DNA of 64,000 nucleotides, from contig JAGBPZ010000071.1 in assembly GCA_017633115.1 (NCBI GenBank), positions 1 through 64,000 of the forward strand. Direction: 5' to 3'. Position numbers and translations under genes: made by a program. The stretch is from Erysipelotrichaceae bacterium. Lineage in GTDB: Bacteria > Bacillota_I > Bacilli_A > Erysipelotrichales > Coprobacillaceae. The stretch's first letter is position 1. Every line of letters starts with the position of its first letter. This document shows, piece by piece, positions 35,650-44,526 of the stretch. Below the pieces are notes generated by a model. The model made no database searches. It saw only the letters and a list, made by a program, of their open reading frames with translations, and was not told where the DNA came from.

Positions 35650-35994
35650 TTATTGCCTCCTGATTTCAATACCTAAAACACCATAATGTCGCTGCTTTTC
35701 TGGTGTATAGTAACGATCCATATCATGTGGTGATGCATCCTTAATTGTTTCCGAATCATAGCCACATTGAAGCAGCGGTAAATCACTATATAACGCTTCA
35801 AACGTCGGATAATGATGGAGGGCTATGACTTGTACATGAATTGTTTGTGAAGGATCATCTTTAAGGCTAAAAATAATCTCATCCCCAACCTTGATTTGTG
35901 AACGCTTCTCATCGTTTAGTCGCAGTTCAATCGTTTTCTGACCACTTTTGATCATCTTGAAAGGATGGTCAAACAACGTCATATTATGCGTCAT
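35650..35994 (-). CDS. ASCH-domain protein
   Basis: 114 aa, full-length single ASCH domain. FKMIKSGQKTIELRLNDEKR followed by KVGDEIIFSL and the C-terminal YGVLGIEIR match the family. ASCH proteins have a PUA-like fold and bind RNA or modified nucleosides; some are ribonucleases or amidohydrolases. It overlaps the upstream gene by 11 bases and has GGAG upstream. Confidence 0.82.
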   Translation of the reverse strand: MTHNMTLFDHPFKMIKSGQKTIELRLNDEKRSQIKVGDEIIFSLKDDPSQTIHVQVIALHHYPTFEALYSDLPLLQCGYDSETIKDASPHDMDRYYTPEKQRHYGVLGIEIRRQ

Positions 35995-36460
35995 TCTTAT
36001 CTCCAGCTGTTACTACTTTGACTTCATTACCACTCTTTTTAAGATTTGTTTCAATTTGATCATCAAGAGCAAAGCGACGCACAAACATCAGAATCGCGAT
36101 ACAGGCAATTGAAATCAACATATTAACCGCATTTTCATGATCAACGATCAAACCTCTGGCAATCGCAAAGACTAATACTTCGACAACGCTCATCATTGAA
36201 TGCTTGATCAGCATTCTGACAAATTCAACGATAATGATCAATGAGAAGCAGAATTCAAGCAGTTCATGGAAGCTTTCCGTGGTCGCTGGCATATTGGCGG
36301 CCATTGTGATTTGGCCTAAGAGTCTAACACTCCAGAAGAAGACGACGATACCTAAAAATGTCGCAATGATAATTTCAATAATATGGGTGCCTGTCATCAA
36401 CAAATCAATCGCATGCATTTGTAGATATTTAAGCACCTGTTTAAATTTTTTATAAAGCAC
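35984..36460 (-). CDS. PsiE-like four-helix membrane protein
   Basis: About 158 aa from a GTG at 36460, which follows GAGGTGAG with normal spacing; an ATG at 36496 would place that site inside the gene. Four hydrophobic segments and the pattern EFVRMLIKHSMMSVVEVLVF followed by IARGLIVDH resemble the phosphate-starvation-inducible PsiE family. Charged C-terminal tail. Role unknown; first gene of a three-gene unit with ASCH and AKR. Confidence 0.6.
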   Translation of the reverse strand: MLYKKFKQVLKYLQMHAIDLLMTGTHIIEIIIATFLGIVVFFWSVRLLGQITMAANMPATTESFHELLEFCFSLIIIVEFVRMLIKHSMMSVVEVLVFAIARGLIVDHENAVNMLISIACIAILMFVRRFALDDQIETNLKKSGNEVKVVTAGDKNDA

Positions 36461-36510
36461 TACTCTCACCTCTTTTTCTAGAGTAACATATTTCACATGT
36501 TTTGCCTATA

Positions 36511-36546
36511 AATAAACCCCAATCCACAAAAGGATTGGGGTTTATT
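36511..36546 (-). terminator. Terminator of the tex gene
   Basis: Perfect 15-bp stem AATAAACCCCAATCC/GGATTGGGGTTTATT with a 6-nt loop, starting just after the tex stop. Followed by a T-rich stretch on the minus strand. Confidence 0.85.
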
Positions 36547-36548
36547 GT

Positions 36549-38696
36549 TTAAACAAGTGGGTCAATCATACTCAAAGCAACACGCTTTTTCGCTAAATCA
36601 ACACCTATGACCCAGACATTAACGATATCACCGACATTGACAACATCCAGTGGATGGTTCACTTTTTTAGCTGCCAGTTTAGAACGATGGACAAGGCCAT
36701 CATTTTTTAAGCCGATATCTACAAAAGCACCAAAATCAACAACGTTACGGACAACACCCTCAAGCATCATTCCTTCTTTAAGGTCTTCAATCGTCAAGAT
36801 ATCTGATTTAAGGACTGGAGCATCATATTCATCACGGGGACTGCGATGTGGTGACATAAAGGCATCAATCAAATCTTCTACAAGATAGTGATCCATATTC
36901 AAATCCTTCATGACCTTTGTCTGATCAACCATTGACAATGTCTTTTTCATTTCGTCACTGCCGATGGCATCTATTGTCATATCGACATAGTCAAGCAGTT
37001 TCAACGCATCCTGATAGTTATCAGGGTGAATTGGCGTTTCATCAAGCTTATTGCTGCCATCAAGGATTCTCAGAAATCCAACTGACTGTTCAAAACTCTT
37101 TGGTCCTAGTTTTGGTACCTTTTTGATCTGGTTACGATTCGTATAGGCACCATTGGCTTCACGGTAATTGACAATATTTTTGGCAGTTGTGCTGTTTAAA
37201 CCAGACACATATTGAAGCAGTGACGGTGAAGCGGTATTGATATTGACGCCTACCTGATTGACAACTTTTTCAACCACGAAGTCAAGCTGTTCACCTAAAC
37301 GTTTCTGATTCATATCATGCTGATACTGACCAACAGAAATAGCCTTTGGTTCAATTTTGACCAGTTCTGATAATGGGTCCTGTAAACGACGGCCAATTGA
37401 AACTGCCGAACGTTCTTCAACCTGATAATCCGGAAATTCTTCTTTCGCAATAGCACTGGCTGAATAAACAGAAGCACCAGCTTCAGAAACGATGGTATAT
37501 TGAACTGGTAAGCCATAACGCTTGATCAGTTTGGCAATAAAGGCTTCGGTTTCTCTGGAAGCCGTACCATTACCGATCGCAATCAATTCAATATGATAGT
37601 CTTTGATCATTGACAGTAGCACATGTTCATCACGGGTATAATCTTTTTTCGGAATCGTGATATACACTTTATCGATAGCCAAAACTTTGCCAGTAGGGTC
37701 GAGGGCAGCAAGTTTACAGCCTGTTCTAAAGGCTGGGTCAACACCTAAAACGTAGCGATCCTTCATCGGTGGTTGCAGTAACAGCTTTTCCAGATTGCGG
37801 GAAAAGACAACAAGTGAAGCAGCTTCGGCTCTGTCTGTCAAATCGTGACGTACTTCACGTTCTATAGAAGGCAAAATAAGACGTTTTAAAGCATCTTTGA
37901 CACAATCACTTATAAATGGCTTCACACATGTTGAACGATTCCAAATCAGCCCTTTAAGGATAAAATCGTGAAGACGATCTTCATCAACACTGACACTGAC
38001 ATTCAATACTTTCTCTTTTTCACCACGATTGATGGCAAGCACACGATGGTCAGGAATAAATTTTACACGCTCACTGTGGTCATAATACATCTCATAAATC
38101 TGCTTTTCATCTTCAGCATTGCGTTTAAGAGACGTATTGATCATGCCTCCGGAAAACATCTGACGTTTGACATGTTGACGGAATTTCGCATTATCGGCAA
38201 TACTTTCAGCAATAATATCCTGAGCACCCTGAATGGCCTGTTCAAGAGTCAAATCGTCTTTGACATAGTCCTGAGCAAACCCTTCTACGCTGCCATAACG
38301 GGGATAGGTCATAATGAAATCAGCAAGCGGTTGTAAGCCGGCGGCTTTAGCGACCGTTGCTCTGGTTTTCTTCTTTTCTTTATAAGGACGATAATAGTCT
38401 TCAACAACAGAAAGCTGATCAGCTTTTAAGATCTGATTCTTCAATTCCGCTGTCATCATTCCTTTTTCTTCGATCAGACGAATGACGTCTTCTTTACGCT
38501 GCTGTAAATGGACGCTATATTCATAAACACTGTTGATTTCACGAATTTGATCTTCGTTCAAGCCACCAGTACGTTCTTTACGGTAACGAGCAATAAAAGG
38601 TACAGTAGCTCCTTCTTTAAGTAAATCTAATACAGCGCTAACCTGCTGGTCTTTTAAATGAAGTGTTTGCGCTGTCTGGTGAATCATTTGATCCAT
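36549..38696 (-). CDS. tex: Tex-family RNA-binding protein
   Basis: 715 aa, normal for Tex. The N-terminal HTH-like helices start with FIARYRKERTGGLNEDQI, a YqgF/RNase H-like core follows (VLGVDPAFRTGCKLAALD), then helix-hairpin-helix motifs (LLQYVSGLNSTTAKNIVNYR) and a C-terminal S1 domain (GMMLEGVVRNVVDFGAFVDI). Tex binds nucleic acid and affects transcription and translation. Start has AAGGAGAG upstream. Confidence 0.95.
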   Translation of the reverse strand: MDQMIHQTAQTLHLKDQQVSAVLDLLKEGATVPFIARYRKERTGGLNEDQIREINSVYEYSVHLQQRKEDVIRLIEEKGMMTAELKNQILKADQLSVVEDYYRPYKEKKKTRATVAKAAGLQPLADFIMTYPRYGSVEGFAQDYVKDDLTLEQAIQGAQDIIAESIADNAKFRQHVKRQMFSGGMINTSLKRNAEDEKQIYEMYYDHSERVKFIPDHRVLAINRGEKEKVLNVSVSVDEDRLHDFILKGLIWNRSTCVKPFISDCVKDALKRLILPSIEREVRHDLTDRAEAASLVVFSRNLEKLLLQPPMKDRYVLGVDPAFRTGCKLAALDPTGKVLAIDKVYITIPKKDYTRDEHVLLSMIKDYHIELIAIGNGTASRETEAFIAKLIKRYGLPVQYTIVSEAGASVYSASAIAKEEFPDYQVEERSAVSIGRRLQDPLSELVKIEPKAISVGQYQHDMNQKRLGEQLDFVVEKVVNQVGVNINTASPSLLQYVSGLNSTTAKNIVNYREANGAYTNRNQIKKVPKLGPKSFEQSVGFLRILDGSNKLDETPIHPDNYQDALKLLDYVDMTIDAIGSDEMKKTLSMVDQTKVMKDLNMDHYLVEDLIDAFMSPHRSPRDEYDAPVLKSDILTIEDLKEGMMLEGVVRNVVDFGAFVDIGLKNDGLVHRSKLAAKKVNHPLDVVNVGDIVNVWVIGVDLAKKRVALSMIDPLV

Positions 38697-38828
38697 AAAG
38701 TCTCTCCTTGTAAAACGGTGTATTAGAAAAAAATAGGCCCTGATTCAATTGATCAGGAACATCTACCACTATACCATAAATATGGCAAAAAGTAAGGCTT
38801 TAATCGGTTGTTTCAAATATTGAACAAA

Positions 38829-38859
38829 AAGTCTTAAGGACTTTTTGCCCTTAAGACTT
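38829..38859 (-). terminator. Terminator of the vWA gene
   Basis: Stem AAGTCTTAAGG/CCTTAAGACTT with a 9-nt loop, followed on the minus strand by six T. Confidence 0.87.
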
Positions 38860-38865
38860 GATTGG

Positions 38866-39492
38866 TTATGAACGGTTTTTAAAATCTTCATCGATATCAT
38901 CACACCATGAAGCATCAATATCACCGGTGAAACGATAATTTCTCACTGCTCTTTCTAGAGTTGCATAGTTTAAAGCGACACCCTTACTGTCATTATGGAA
39001 CTGAGCAGCACGGTCGGCTTTAATCCCCATACGTCCTGCCTCTTTGGCGGCATCGATATTAGCACCCAGAAAAATAAATTCCCAGCCTTCTTCTTTCTTC
39101 TGATCAATCAATTTAGCGACCATTTCATAAGAATAATGTCTTGATGCATTTTCATAGCCATCTGTCATAATGACAACGATGGTATTGTCTGGTTTTTCAA
39201 CATGCTTTTGAATTAAATCAATATCTCTGATGGTGAAGCCTACAGCATCTAACAGAGCCGTTGTACCTCTGACATAATAATCATCTGCGGTTAAAGGTTT
39301 GACCTTGTCAATAGTGAGACGATCATGGATTTTCATGATATCATGATCAAATAAAATGGTCGTAACAAAGGCTTGACCCTCAATATCTTTCTGTTTGGTA
39401 ATAAAACTGTTGTAACCACCAATAGTATCATTTTCTAAACCTGCCATAGAACCACTGCGGTCTAAGATCATAATAATTTCTGTTGCTTTCAT
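38866..39492 (-). CDS. vWA-domain protein (small, cytoplasmic)
   Basis: 208 aa, a single von Willebrand A domain. The metal-ion site is DRSGSM (DxSxS) near residue 10, with the conserved Thr in RGTTALLDAVG and Asp in VIMTDGYENAS. No signal peptide or membrane segment. Start at 39492 after AAGGAGG; an upstream extension lacks a site. Last gene of a three-gene unit with the macro and zinc-ribbon genes. vWA domains act as protein-binding scaffolds, so it may assemble with those partners. Confidence 0.85.
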   Translation of the reverse strand: MKATEIIMILDRSGSMAGLENDTIGGYNSFITKQKDIEGQAFVTTILFDHDIMKIHDRLTIDKVKPLTADDYYVRGTTALLDAVGFTIRDIDLIQKHVEKPDNTIVVIMTDGYENASRHYSYEMVAKLIDQKKEEGWEFIFLGANIDAAKEAGRMGIKADRAAQFHNDSKGVALNYATLERAVRNYRFTGDIDASWCDDIDEDFKNRS

Positions 39493-39570
39493 TGTTTGTT
39501 CCTCCTTCAATTGACAACTATAATTTACCGCATCAGAGATAAAAAAAGGTCGCTTTAAAAGCGACATTTT

Positions 39571-40695
39571 TTATCTGCTGCCTAAAAGTGGACAGTCATA
39601 ATCAAACAATACGGCATTGATTTCGAAGATGTTGTATTCTCTCTGGAGAATGAAATATTCAACAATGATATCAAATTTTGAACTATGGGTAAGCGTATAG
39701 CCTGCATGAGCAAGTAAATCGATTGTTTCATCAAGATTAAGTTCCAGGGCAATCGCAAAAGCCAGGCAGGTCGATTTACGAGGCTGATAATCCGGATGGA
39801 GCTTGATTTTATTAAAAAGCTTACGGCTGATATTAGCTTTTTTATAAACATAAGCATCACTTAGACCACGACGATCAATATGATCAAGTAAAGCTTCAGC
39901 AAACGTATCATCTTTTTTACGTAACAAGTCATCTAAACTGAGTTCTTTTCCTACAGAATAAGAAAACGTTGTTGACGAAGCTGCAGTTTCACGATTCTCA
40001 AAGTCTTCTGCAATCGAAAATTCTACTGCTTCATCGACAGTTGCGTCACCTTGACGATATTTTTTAAAGCGAGGCTTTTTAGCTTTAGCAGGTCGTGGAG
40101 ACTCTTTAGAGCGAGCATAGCGAGGACTTAAAAGATTAGAGGCAGCTTGCACATATTCACTGCGTACTAAATCGTCGACAAAGTTATCCTCAATGTAGCT
40201 TTGAACAGAGTTATGCAATCGTTGTGACAAACGAAAAGCTTCCTTATCAAAGACCACAAGAATCAAGTCCATGGTATGCGTCATACAAAAATCACTGACA
40301 GCATCAAGAACGATTTTTAAAGCGACTTCCTGTGGAAAACGATAAGTCCCAGCACCAACTAAAGGAAAAGCTAAAGATTTGATATGATGCTCATCAGCGA
40401 GCGCAAAAGCCTTGTCATAACACTGACGCAGCTTTTCCCTTGCATGATCATCAAACCAGGTCGGCGCAGCCATATGGATGACATATTTAGCCTTTAAATT
40501 ATAACCTTTAGTCATATAGACATCGCCAACATCCATCAAACCTATTTCACGGCGGGCACGTAAAAGTTCTTCTCCGGCATATTGATGAATCGTCAAATCA
40601 GACCCACCAAGAATCTCGGGAACCGTGCTAGTCGTATTAATGATACATTCGGCATCAACTTCAGCTATGTTGTGACGTATAATTTGAAATGGCAT
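39571..40695 (-). CDS. Macro-domain protein with C-terminal HTH-like domain
   Basis: 374 aa. Residues 1-160 form a macro domain: AECIINTTSTVP replaces the usual NAAN loop, GGSDLTIHQYAG retains the Asp, and LAFPLVGAGTYRFP is the second ADP-ribose loop. Residues 200-255 are a basic, low-complexity linker. Residues 260-374 form a helical XRE-like domain (YKKANISRKLFNKI and SSKFDIIVEYFI). Loss of the second Asn of the NAAN loop could weaken hydrolase activity and favour binding. It probably reads or removes ADP-ribose-type signals. Confidence 0.85.
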   Translation of the reverse strand: MPFQIIRHNIAEVDAECIINTTSTVPEILGGSDLTIHQYAGEELLRARREIGLMDVGDVYMTKGYNLKAKYVIHMAAPTWFDDHAREKLRQCYDKAFALADEHHIKSLAFPLVGAGTYRFPQEVALKIVLDAVSDFCMTHTMDLILVVFDKEAFRLSQRLHNSVQSYIEDNFVDDLVRSEYVQAASNLLSPRYARSKESPRPAKAKKPRFKKYRQGDATVDEAVEFSIAEDFENRETAASSTTFSYSVGKELSLDDLLRKKDDTFAEALLDHIDRRGLSDAYVYKKANISRKLFNKIKLHPDYQPRKSTCLAFAIALELNLDETIDLLAHAGYTLTHSSKFDIIVEYFILQREYNIFEINAVLFDYDCPLLGSR

Positions 40696-40706
40696 TGATT
40701 GATCTC

Positions 40707-41825
40707 CTAATAAAGCCTATGTTCAGCTCGTTCAAGTTTGACCCAGGTATTATATCCCTGAATCTTCGTTAATAATTCATTATAGAATTCAGATAGTGTT
40801 GGATCAGCATCAATATCAGCTAAAGAGCTTGACAACTGCAACTGACGTTGTTGATGTGCATCGCGGGTTCTGTTGACTGACTGAGTCAAGACACGGGATT
40901 GTGCTTCAATCATATGAATATGGTCATAAATCATGCGTTGTTCATCTAACTGCTCCAGATTAGCTTCCAGATCGATCAGATTACCCGCAATGTGACCACG
41001 CATCAATTCCATATCGAATTGTGAATAAGCACCACCTTCACCATCTAAATGAGTACAAGTACGTTTATCAAGATAAGCATACATCGTCGCAACAGGGACA
41101 AGGGTCTGATACCTTTTATTAAGCAAATCAGCATCATAATACCTTTGACGCCAGCTAAGATACTCTGAATTGATACGTTGACATTTTGTCAATTCACCAT
41201 TGTAGTAAGGAACCGTGACATCACTGTAATTGCGCAGCTGACGATCAATATCATCGATTTGACGGTTGTTCTCACTGATTTTATTGTTGTAGAGCATCTT
41301 GGCAGCCTGATCTTTTCGCTGTCTGACACCACGCTGATGAAATAGCGAAAGAATTAATGGAACCCCCACCAATAGCGCTAAAATCGTACGCAAAGTACCA
41401 AAGCGTTCAGCAGACCATGCAACCGGCATTGTCAAAGCATCAAAATTGAACATTGATAATACCACGAATAGAATGAATAAAATCACTGATATGAAGAACG
41501 ACCCGCCAAGCCAGGCACCAAAATCAAACGATGTTGTGACCTGAGAACGCTGACGACGTAAACTGTCATTTTGCTGATTGAGATGCATACGCTGTGTGCT
41601 CAATTGTTGGTATCTGTATTTTGCCTGTTCCAGCAATGTTGACAACTGTTTTTGCATTAATTCCAGATGATAACGTCCATATTCTATTTCGGCAGCATTA
41701 GCCATATACTGATGGATGTAATCATAGTCTGACTGAGTTGAAATATGGCGAAATTTCTGACCGCAGGCAGGACAGTACAAATCATCATCCTGCATGATAA
41801 ATCCACAATATGCGCATTTTTTCAT
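40707..41825 (-). CDS. Zinc-ribbon coiled-coil membrane protein
   Basis: 372 aa. The N-terminal zinc ribbon has two CxxC pairs (CAYCGF and CPACGQ). A coiled-coil segment follows (about 35-95), then two membrane helices (about 105-165) and a second long helical/coiled-coil part. Start at 41825, behind GGTGAG. It is 12 bases upstream of the macro gene, so the three genes form a unit. Function unknown; the cytoplasmic zinc ribbon and helices could tether the macro and vWA proteins to the membrane. Confidence 0.7.
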   Translation of the reverse strand: MKKCAYCGFIMQDDDLYCPACGQKFRHISTQSDYDYIHQYMANAAEIEYGRYHLELMQKQLSTLLEQAKYRYQQLSTQRMHLNQQNDSLRRQRSQVTTSFDFGAWLGGSFFISVILFILFVVLSMFNFDALTMPVAWSAERFGTLRTILALLVGVPLILSLFHQRGVRQRKDQAAKMLYNNKISENNRQIDDIDRQLRNYSDVTVPYYNGELTKCQRINSEYLSWRQRYYDADLLNKRYQTLVPVATMYAYLDKRTCTHLDGEGGAYSQFDMELMRGHIAGNLIDLEANLEQLDEQRMIYDHIHMIEAQSRVLTQSVNRTRDAHQQRQLQLSSSLADIDADPTLSEFYNELLTKIQGYNTWVKLERAEHRLY

Positions 41826-41947
41826 TGACTTCTCACCTACTCTCAATTTCATTACCTAATATATCACAAGTAATTGTCTACATAAATAAAGAAATCCTTA
41901 AAAAACAAAGTGTTTTCGTTTAAAAAGAAACCAAAGCAAAACAAAAG

Positions 41948-41984
41948 CCTGTATGATCTTAAAGAGGAACAAATCATACAGGCC
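41948..41984 (-). terminator. Terminator-like hairpin in the gap upstream of the zinc-ribbon gene
   Basis: Perfect 11-bp stem GCCTGTATGAT/ATCATACAGGC with a 15-nt loop. On the minus strand it is followed by TTTTGTTTTG. It lies 120 bp upstream of the zinc-ribbon gene and far from the htpG terminator, so it must end or attenuate a separate transcript. Confidence 0.7.
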
Positions 41985-42131
41985 TAAGTATTATCAAATA
42001 TTGTAACTGCTGACATGTTTCCTTTCTTTATTGAGGATTATAAAAAGTCAAACAATGTCCCTATCAAGTCACAATATTTTCCCCAGTGATTGACTGCCAG
42101 TATCAATCTCTATCAAGAGTTTTTCTTTGTG

Positions 42132-42230
42132 TTAAATGTCATAATTACAGTTCATCTGATGAAAAGCCCTTTCTCCTTCTTCACCAGATGCCACAAAATA
42201 GCTCTGTGGTCTATACTTTAAAGCAATCAA
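42132..42230 (-). CDS. Possible 32-aa small protein or leader peptide
   Basis: A TTG-initiated frame of 32 codons with AGGAGGG ten bases upstream, too short for usual gene calling. The peptide has a hydrophobic/aromatic start (IALKYRPQSYFV) and a charged middle (SGEEGERAFHQ). The ribosome site and start lie in the loop of an 11-bp inverted repeat, so translation could be controlled by folding. The ribosome site is the strongest argument for it; no family is recognised. Confidence 0.35.
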   Translation of the reverse strand: MIALKYRPQSYFVASGEEGERAFHQMNCNYDI

Positions 42231-42384
42231 TTCTTTCGCTCCCTCCTATCTCCCACATATGATTACTAATCACTTTAAAGTATCATGAGATGGTCGTACT
42301 TTCTGGCAAATCTTCGTCCTTTTTTGACCTTTATTTGAGCCATCAGACAAGCGCTTTTCAAGGCAAAATGTGGGCGAATTTAAG

Positions 42385-42413
42385 TACATAATCAGACTAT
42401 TAAAAAAAGTCAA
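42385..42413 (-). promoter_or_regulatory. Promoter-like sequence in the gap
   Basis: Minus strand: TTGACT (42408-42413), 17-bp spacer, TATGTA (42385-42390). Part of the T-rich -35 context is a homopolymer, so chance occurrence is possible. Confidence 0.45.
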
Positions 42414-42581
42414 AAAAAAATAGATTTCACCCACGAAATGCACGATTTTTGCATGAGTGACAAGATTTTGTAGGCTACCGACAACATTTTGCCTTATTTG
42501 ACAAGTTTTGAGTTTGTCTTTTTTGTCATCTTTTTAGGGCTTTTTTGACGAAAATCAAGCCACTTTCAAGCATCAAAAAAA

Positions 42582-42604
42582 CCACATCAACGATTGTGAT
42601 GTGG
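42582..42604 (-). terminator. Terminator of htpG
   Basis: Stem CCACATCA/TGATGTGG, 7-nt loop, followed on the minus strand by seven T. It starts just after the htpG stop. Confidence 0.87.
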
Positions 42605-42612
42605 CTTTATTT

Positions 42613-44508
42613 TTATTTGTTTGCGGCAATCATTAATTCTGCAATTTTCTGTGAGAAAGCAACAGGATCTTCGATTGTGAAACCTTCAATTAAGAGGGCC
42701 TGATCATACATCAACGAAGCATAGTCATTGATCTTAAGAGGCTGAGTTTCATAAACAGATTTAAGTGCTTCAAAGACTGGATGATTTGGATTGATTTCCA
42801 GATTTCTACCAGCTTTGACTTCCTGAGCATCTGGCATCGCATTGAGGACTCGTTCCATTTCGAAAGAGACACCTTCTGTTGATGACAGACAAACAGCTGC
42901 AGATTTTAATCGTGATGATAATTTGACATCTTCGACTTTTCCATCCAGGGCTGCTTTGATGGCTTCAATTAAATCTTTGTTTTCTTCAGTTGCTTCTTCG
43001 AGTGCTTTCTTTTCTTCATCAGTATCGATGTCTAAATCTCCCTGAGTGATGTTCTTGAATGACTTACCATCGTAATCTCTCATCATCTGGAAGCAGAATT
43101 CATCAACATTGTCGGTGAGATAAAGGATATCGAAACCTTTGTCTTTAACTGTTTCAACCATTGGCAGCATATTGAGCTTGTCAACTGATTCACCAGAAGC
43201 GAAATAGATTTCCTTCTGTGTTTCTGGCATTGCATCAACATATTCACGTAAAGTGATCATTTCACCTTTAACAGCTGAATGATACATCAATAAATCCTGA
43301 AGTTCTTCTTTGAGCATACCATATGACTGATAGATGCCGAATTTTAACTGGATACCGAAGTTTTCAAAGAATTTGATATAGTCTTCACGATCCTTATTAA
43401 GCATATCTTTGAGTTCTTTAGTGATACGCTTTTCAATACGATCAGCAATCACTTTCATGGAACGGTCATGCTGTAACATTTCACGAGAGATATTTAAGTT
43501 CAAATCCTGTGAGTCAACAAGACCACGAACGAAACGGTAATGTTCAGGCACTAAGTCTTTAGCTTTATCCATAATGAAGACACCACGAGAATAAAGTTGT
43601 AAGCCTTTTTCATATTCAGAGCTGAAATAGTTCATTGGTGTTTTTGAAGGGATGAATAATAATGAGTCATAAGAAACAGCACCTTCAACTTTATTATGCA
43701 TAACTCTTAGTGGGTCTGAGAAATCACCAAATTTAGATTTATAGAATTCGTTGTATTCTTCATCAGTGATATCTTTCTTCATACGTTTCCATAAAGGTAC
43801 CTGTGAGTTCAATGTCTTATTTTCAATGACATCTTCGTATTCATCAGTTTCTTCATTTTTCACAGAAGTTGTGACATCCATTTTGATTGGATAATGAACA
43901 TAATCTGAATATTTCTTAATCAGATGTTCGATTTCATACTGCTGTAAGTAGCGGTCATAATCTTCATCTTCAGTATTGTCTTTCAGATAAAGGTTGATCT
44001 TTGTACCATGATGTGGCAATGATGTTTCAAAGATTTCATAGCCGTCAGAATCATCACTGACCCAGACATAAGCCTGGTCTTCACCATATTTCTTAGATAG
44101 AACTTCGACTTTATCAGCAACCATGAATGCACTGTAGAAGCCAACACCAAACTGACCGATGATATCGACATCTTCAATACCTTCTTCTAAAGCATTTTTG
44201 AATTCACTTGAACCACTATGAGCAATTGTACCTAAATGTTCTTCTAATTCTTCCTGATTCATACCAATACCATTGTCTTCAATTGATAAGACACGTTTGT
44301 CACGATCAACAGTGATATTGATTGTTAAATCATCACGTGAGATTCCAGGAATATGCTCGGTTAAAACTTTGTAATATAATTTATCTTCCGCATCACTGGC
44401 ATTGGAAATCAATTCTCTTAAGAAGATTTCTTTATGTGTATAAATTGAATTGATCATTAAGTCTAACAAGCGTTTAGACTCAGCTTTAAATTCCTTTTTT
44501 GCAGGCAT
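42613..44508 (-). CDS. htpG: Molecular chaperone HtpG (Hsp90)
   Basis: 631 aa, full length. N-terminal GHKL ATPase: FLRELISNASDAEDKL, DNGIGMNQEEL, GQFGVGFYSAFMVAD. The middle domain has the catalytic-loop Arg in SREMLQHDRS, and the C-terminal dimerisation domain is present. It is an ATP-dependent chaperone. AGGAGGAATAT precedes the start. A CIRCE-like operator and a strong promoter just upstream predict HrcA-controlled heat induction. Confidence 0.96.
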   Translation of the reverse strand: MPAKKEFKAESKRLLDLMINSIYTHKEIFLRELISNASDAEDKLYYKVLTEHIPGISRDDLTINITVDRDKRVLSIEDNGIGMNQEELEEHLGTIAHSGSSEFKNALEEGIEDVDIIGQFGVGFYSAFMVADKVEVLSKKYGEDQAYVWVSDDSDGYEIFETSLPHHGTKINLYLKDNTEDEDYDRYLQQYEIEHLIKKYSDYVHYPIKMDVTTSVKNEETDEYEDVIENKTLNSQVPLWKRMKKDITDEEYNEFYKSKFGDFSDPLRVMHNKVEGAVSYDSLLFIPSKTPMNYFSSEYEKGLQLYSRGVFIMDKAKDLVPEHYRFVRGLVDSQDLNLNISREMLQHDRSMKVIADRIEKRITKELKDMLNKDREDYIKFFENFGIQLKFGIYQSYGMLKEELQDLLMYHSAVKGEMITLREYVDAMPETQKEIYFASGESVDKLNMLPMVETVKDKGFDILYLTDNVDEFCFQMMRDYDGKSFKNITQGDLDIDTDEEKKALEEATEENKDLIEAIKAALDGKVEDVKLSSRLKSAAVCLSSTEGVSFEMERVLNAMPDAQEVKAGRNLEINPNHPVFEALKSVYETQPLKINDYASLMYDQALLIEGFTIEDPVAFSQKIAELMIAANK

Positions 44509-44526
44509 TTTATATTCCTCCTTTGT

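Larger units (their letters stand above)
41948..42380 (-). ncRNA. Candidate structured RNA or regulatory leader
   Basis: Minus strand. A promoter-like TTGACT-N17-TATGTA (42413 to 42385) would start transcription near 42378, and the hairpin at 41948-41984 would end it. In between are an 11-bp inverted repeat (42273-42283 with 42213-42223) that encloses an AGGAGG, a CCACA/TGTGG stem (42191-42209), an 11-bp stem with one G-U pair (42180-42190 with 42153-42163) and a GATTGA/TCAATC stem (42088-42108). I cannot assign it to a known RNA family. It may be a free RNA or an attenuated leader of the zinc-ribbon operon. Confidence 0.4.
41850..42612. other. 790-bp gap with multiple hairpins; no conventional gene
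   Basis: Between htpG and the zinc-ribbon gene, both on the minus strand. Going leftward it contains the htpG terminator, a promoter-like pair (42385-42413), several stems, a 32-codon frame and a terminator-like hairpin (41948-41984). Close to the zinc-ribbon gene an extended -10 (TGATATATT) suggests that gene has its own promoter. The parts are listed separately. Confidence 0.6.

Noticed and set aside
35650-35994. ASCH gene as a C-terminal domain of the PsiE-like protein
   Set aside because: The two frames overlap by 11 bases in different phases, each with its own start and ribosome site.
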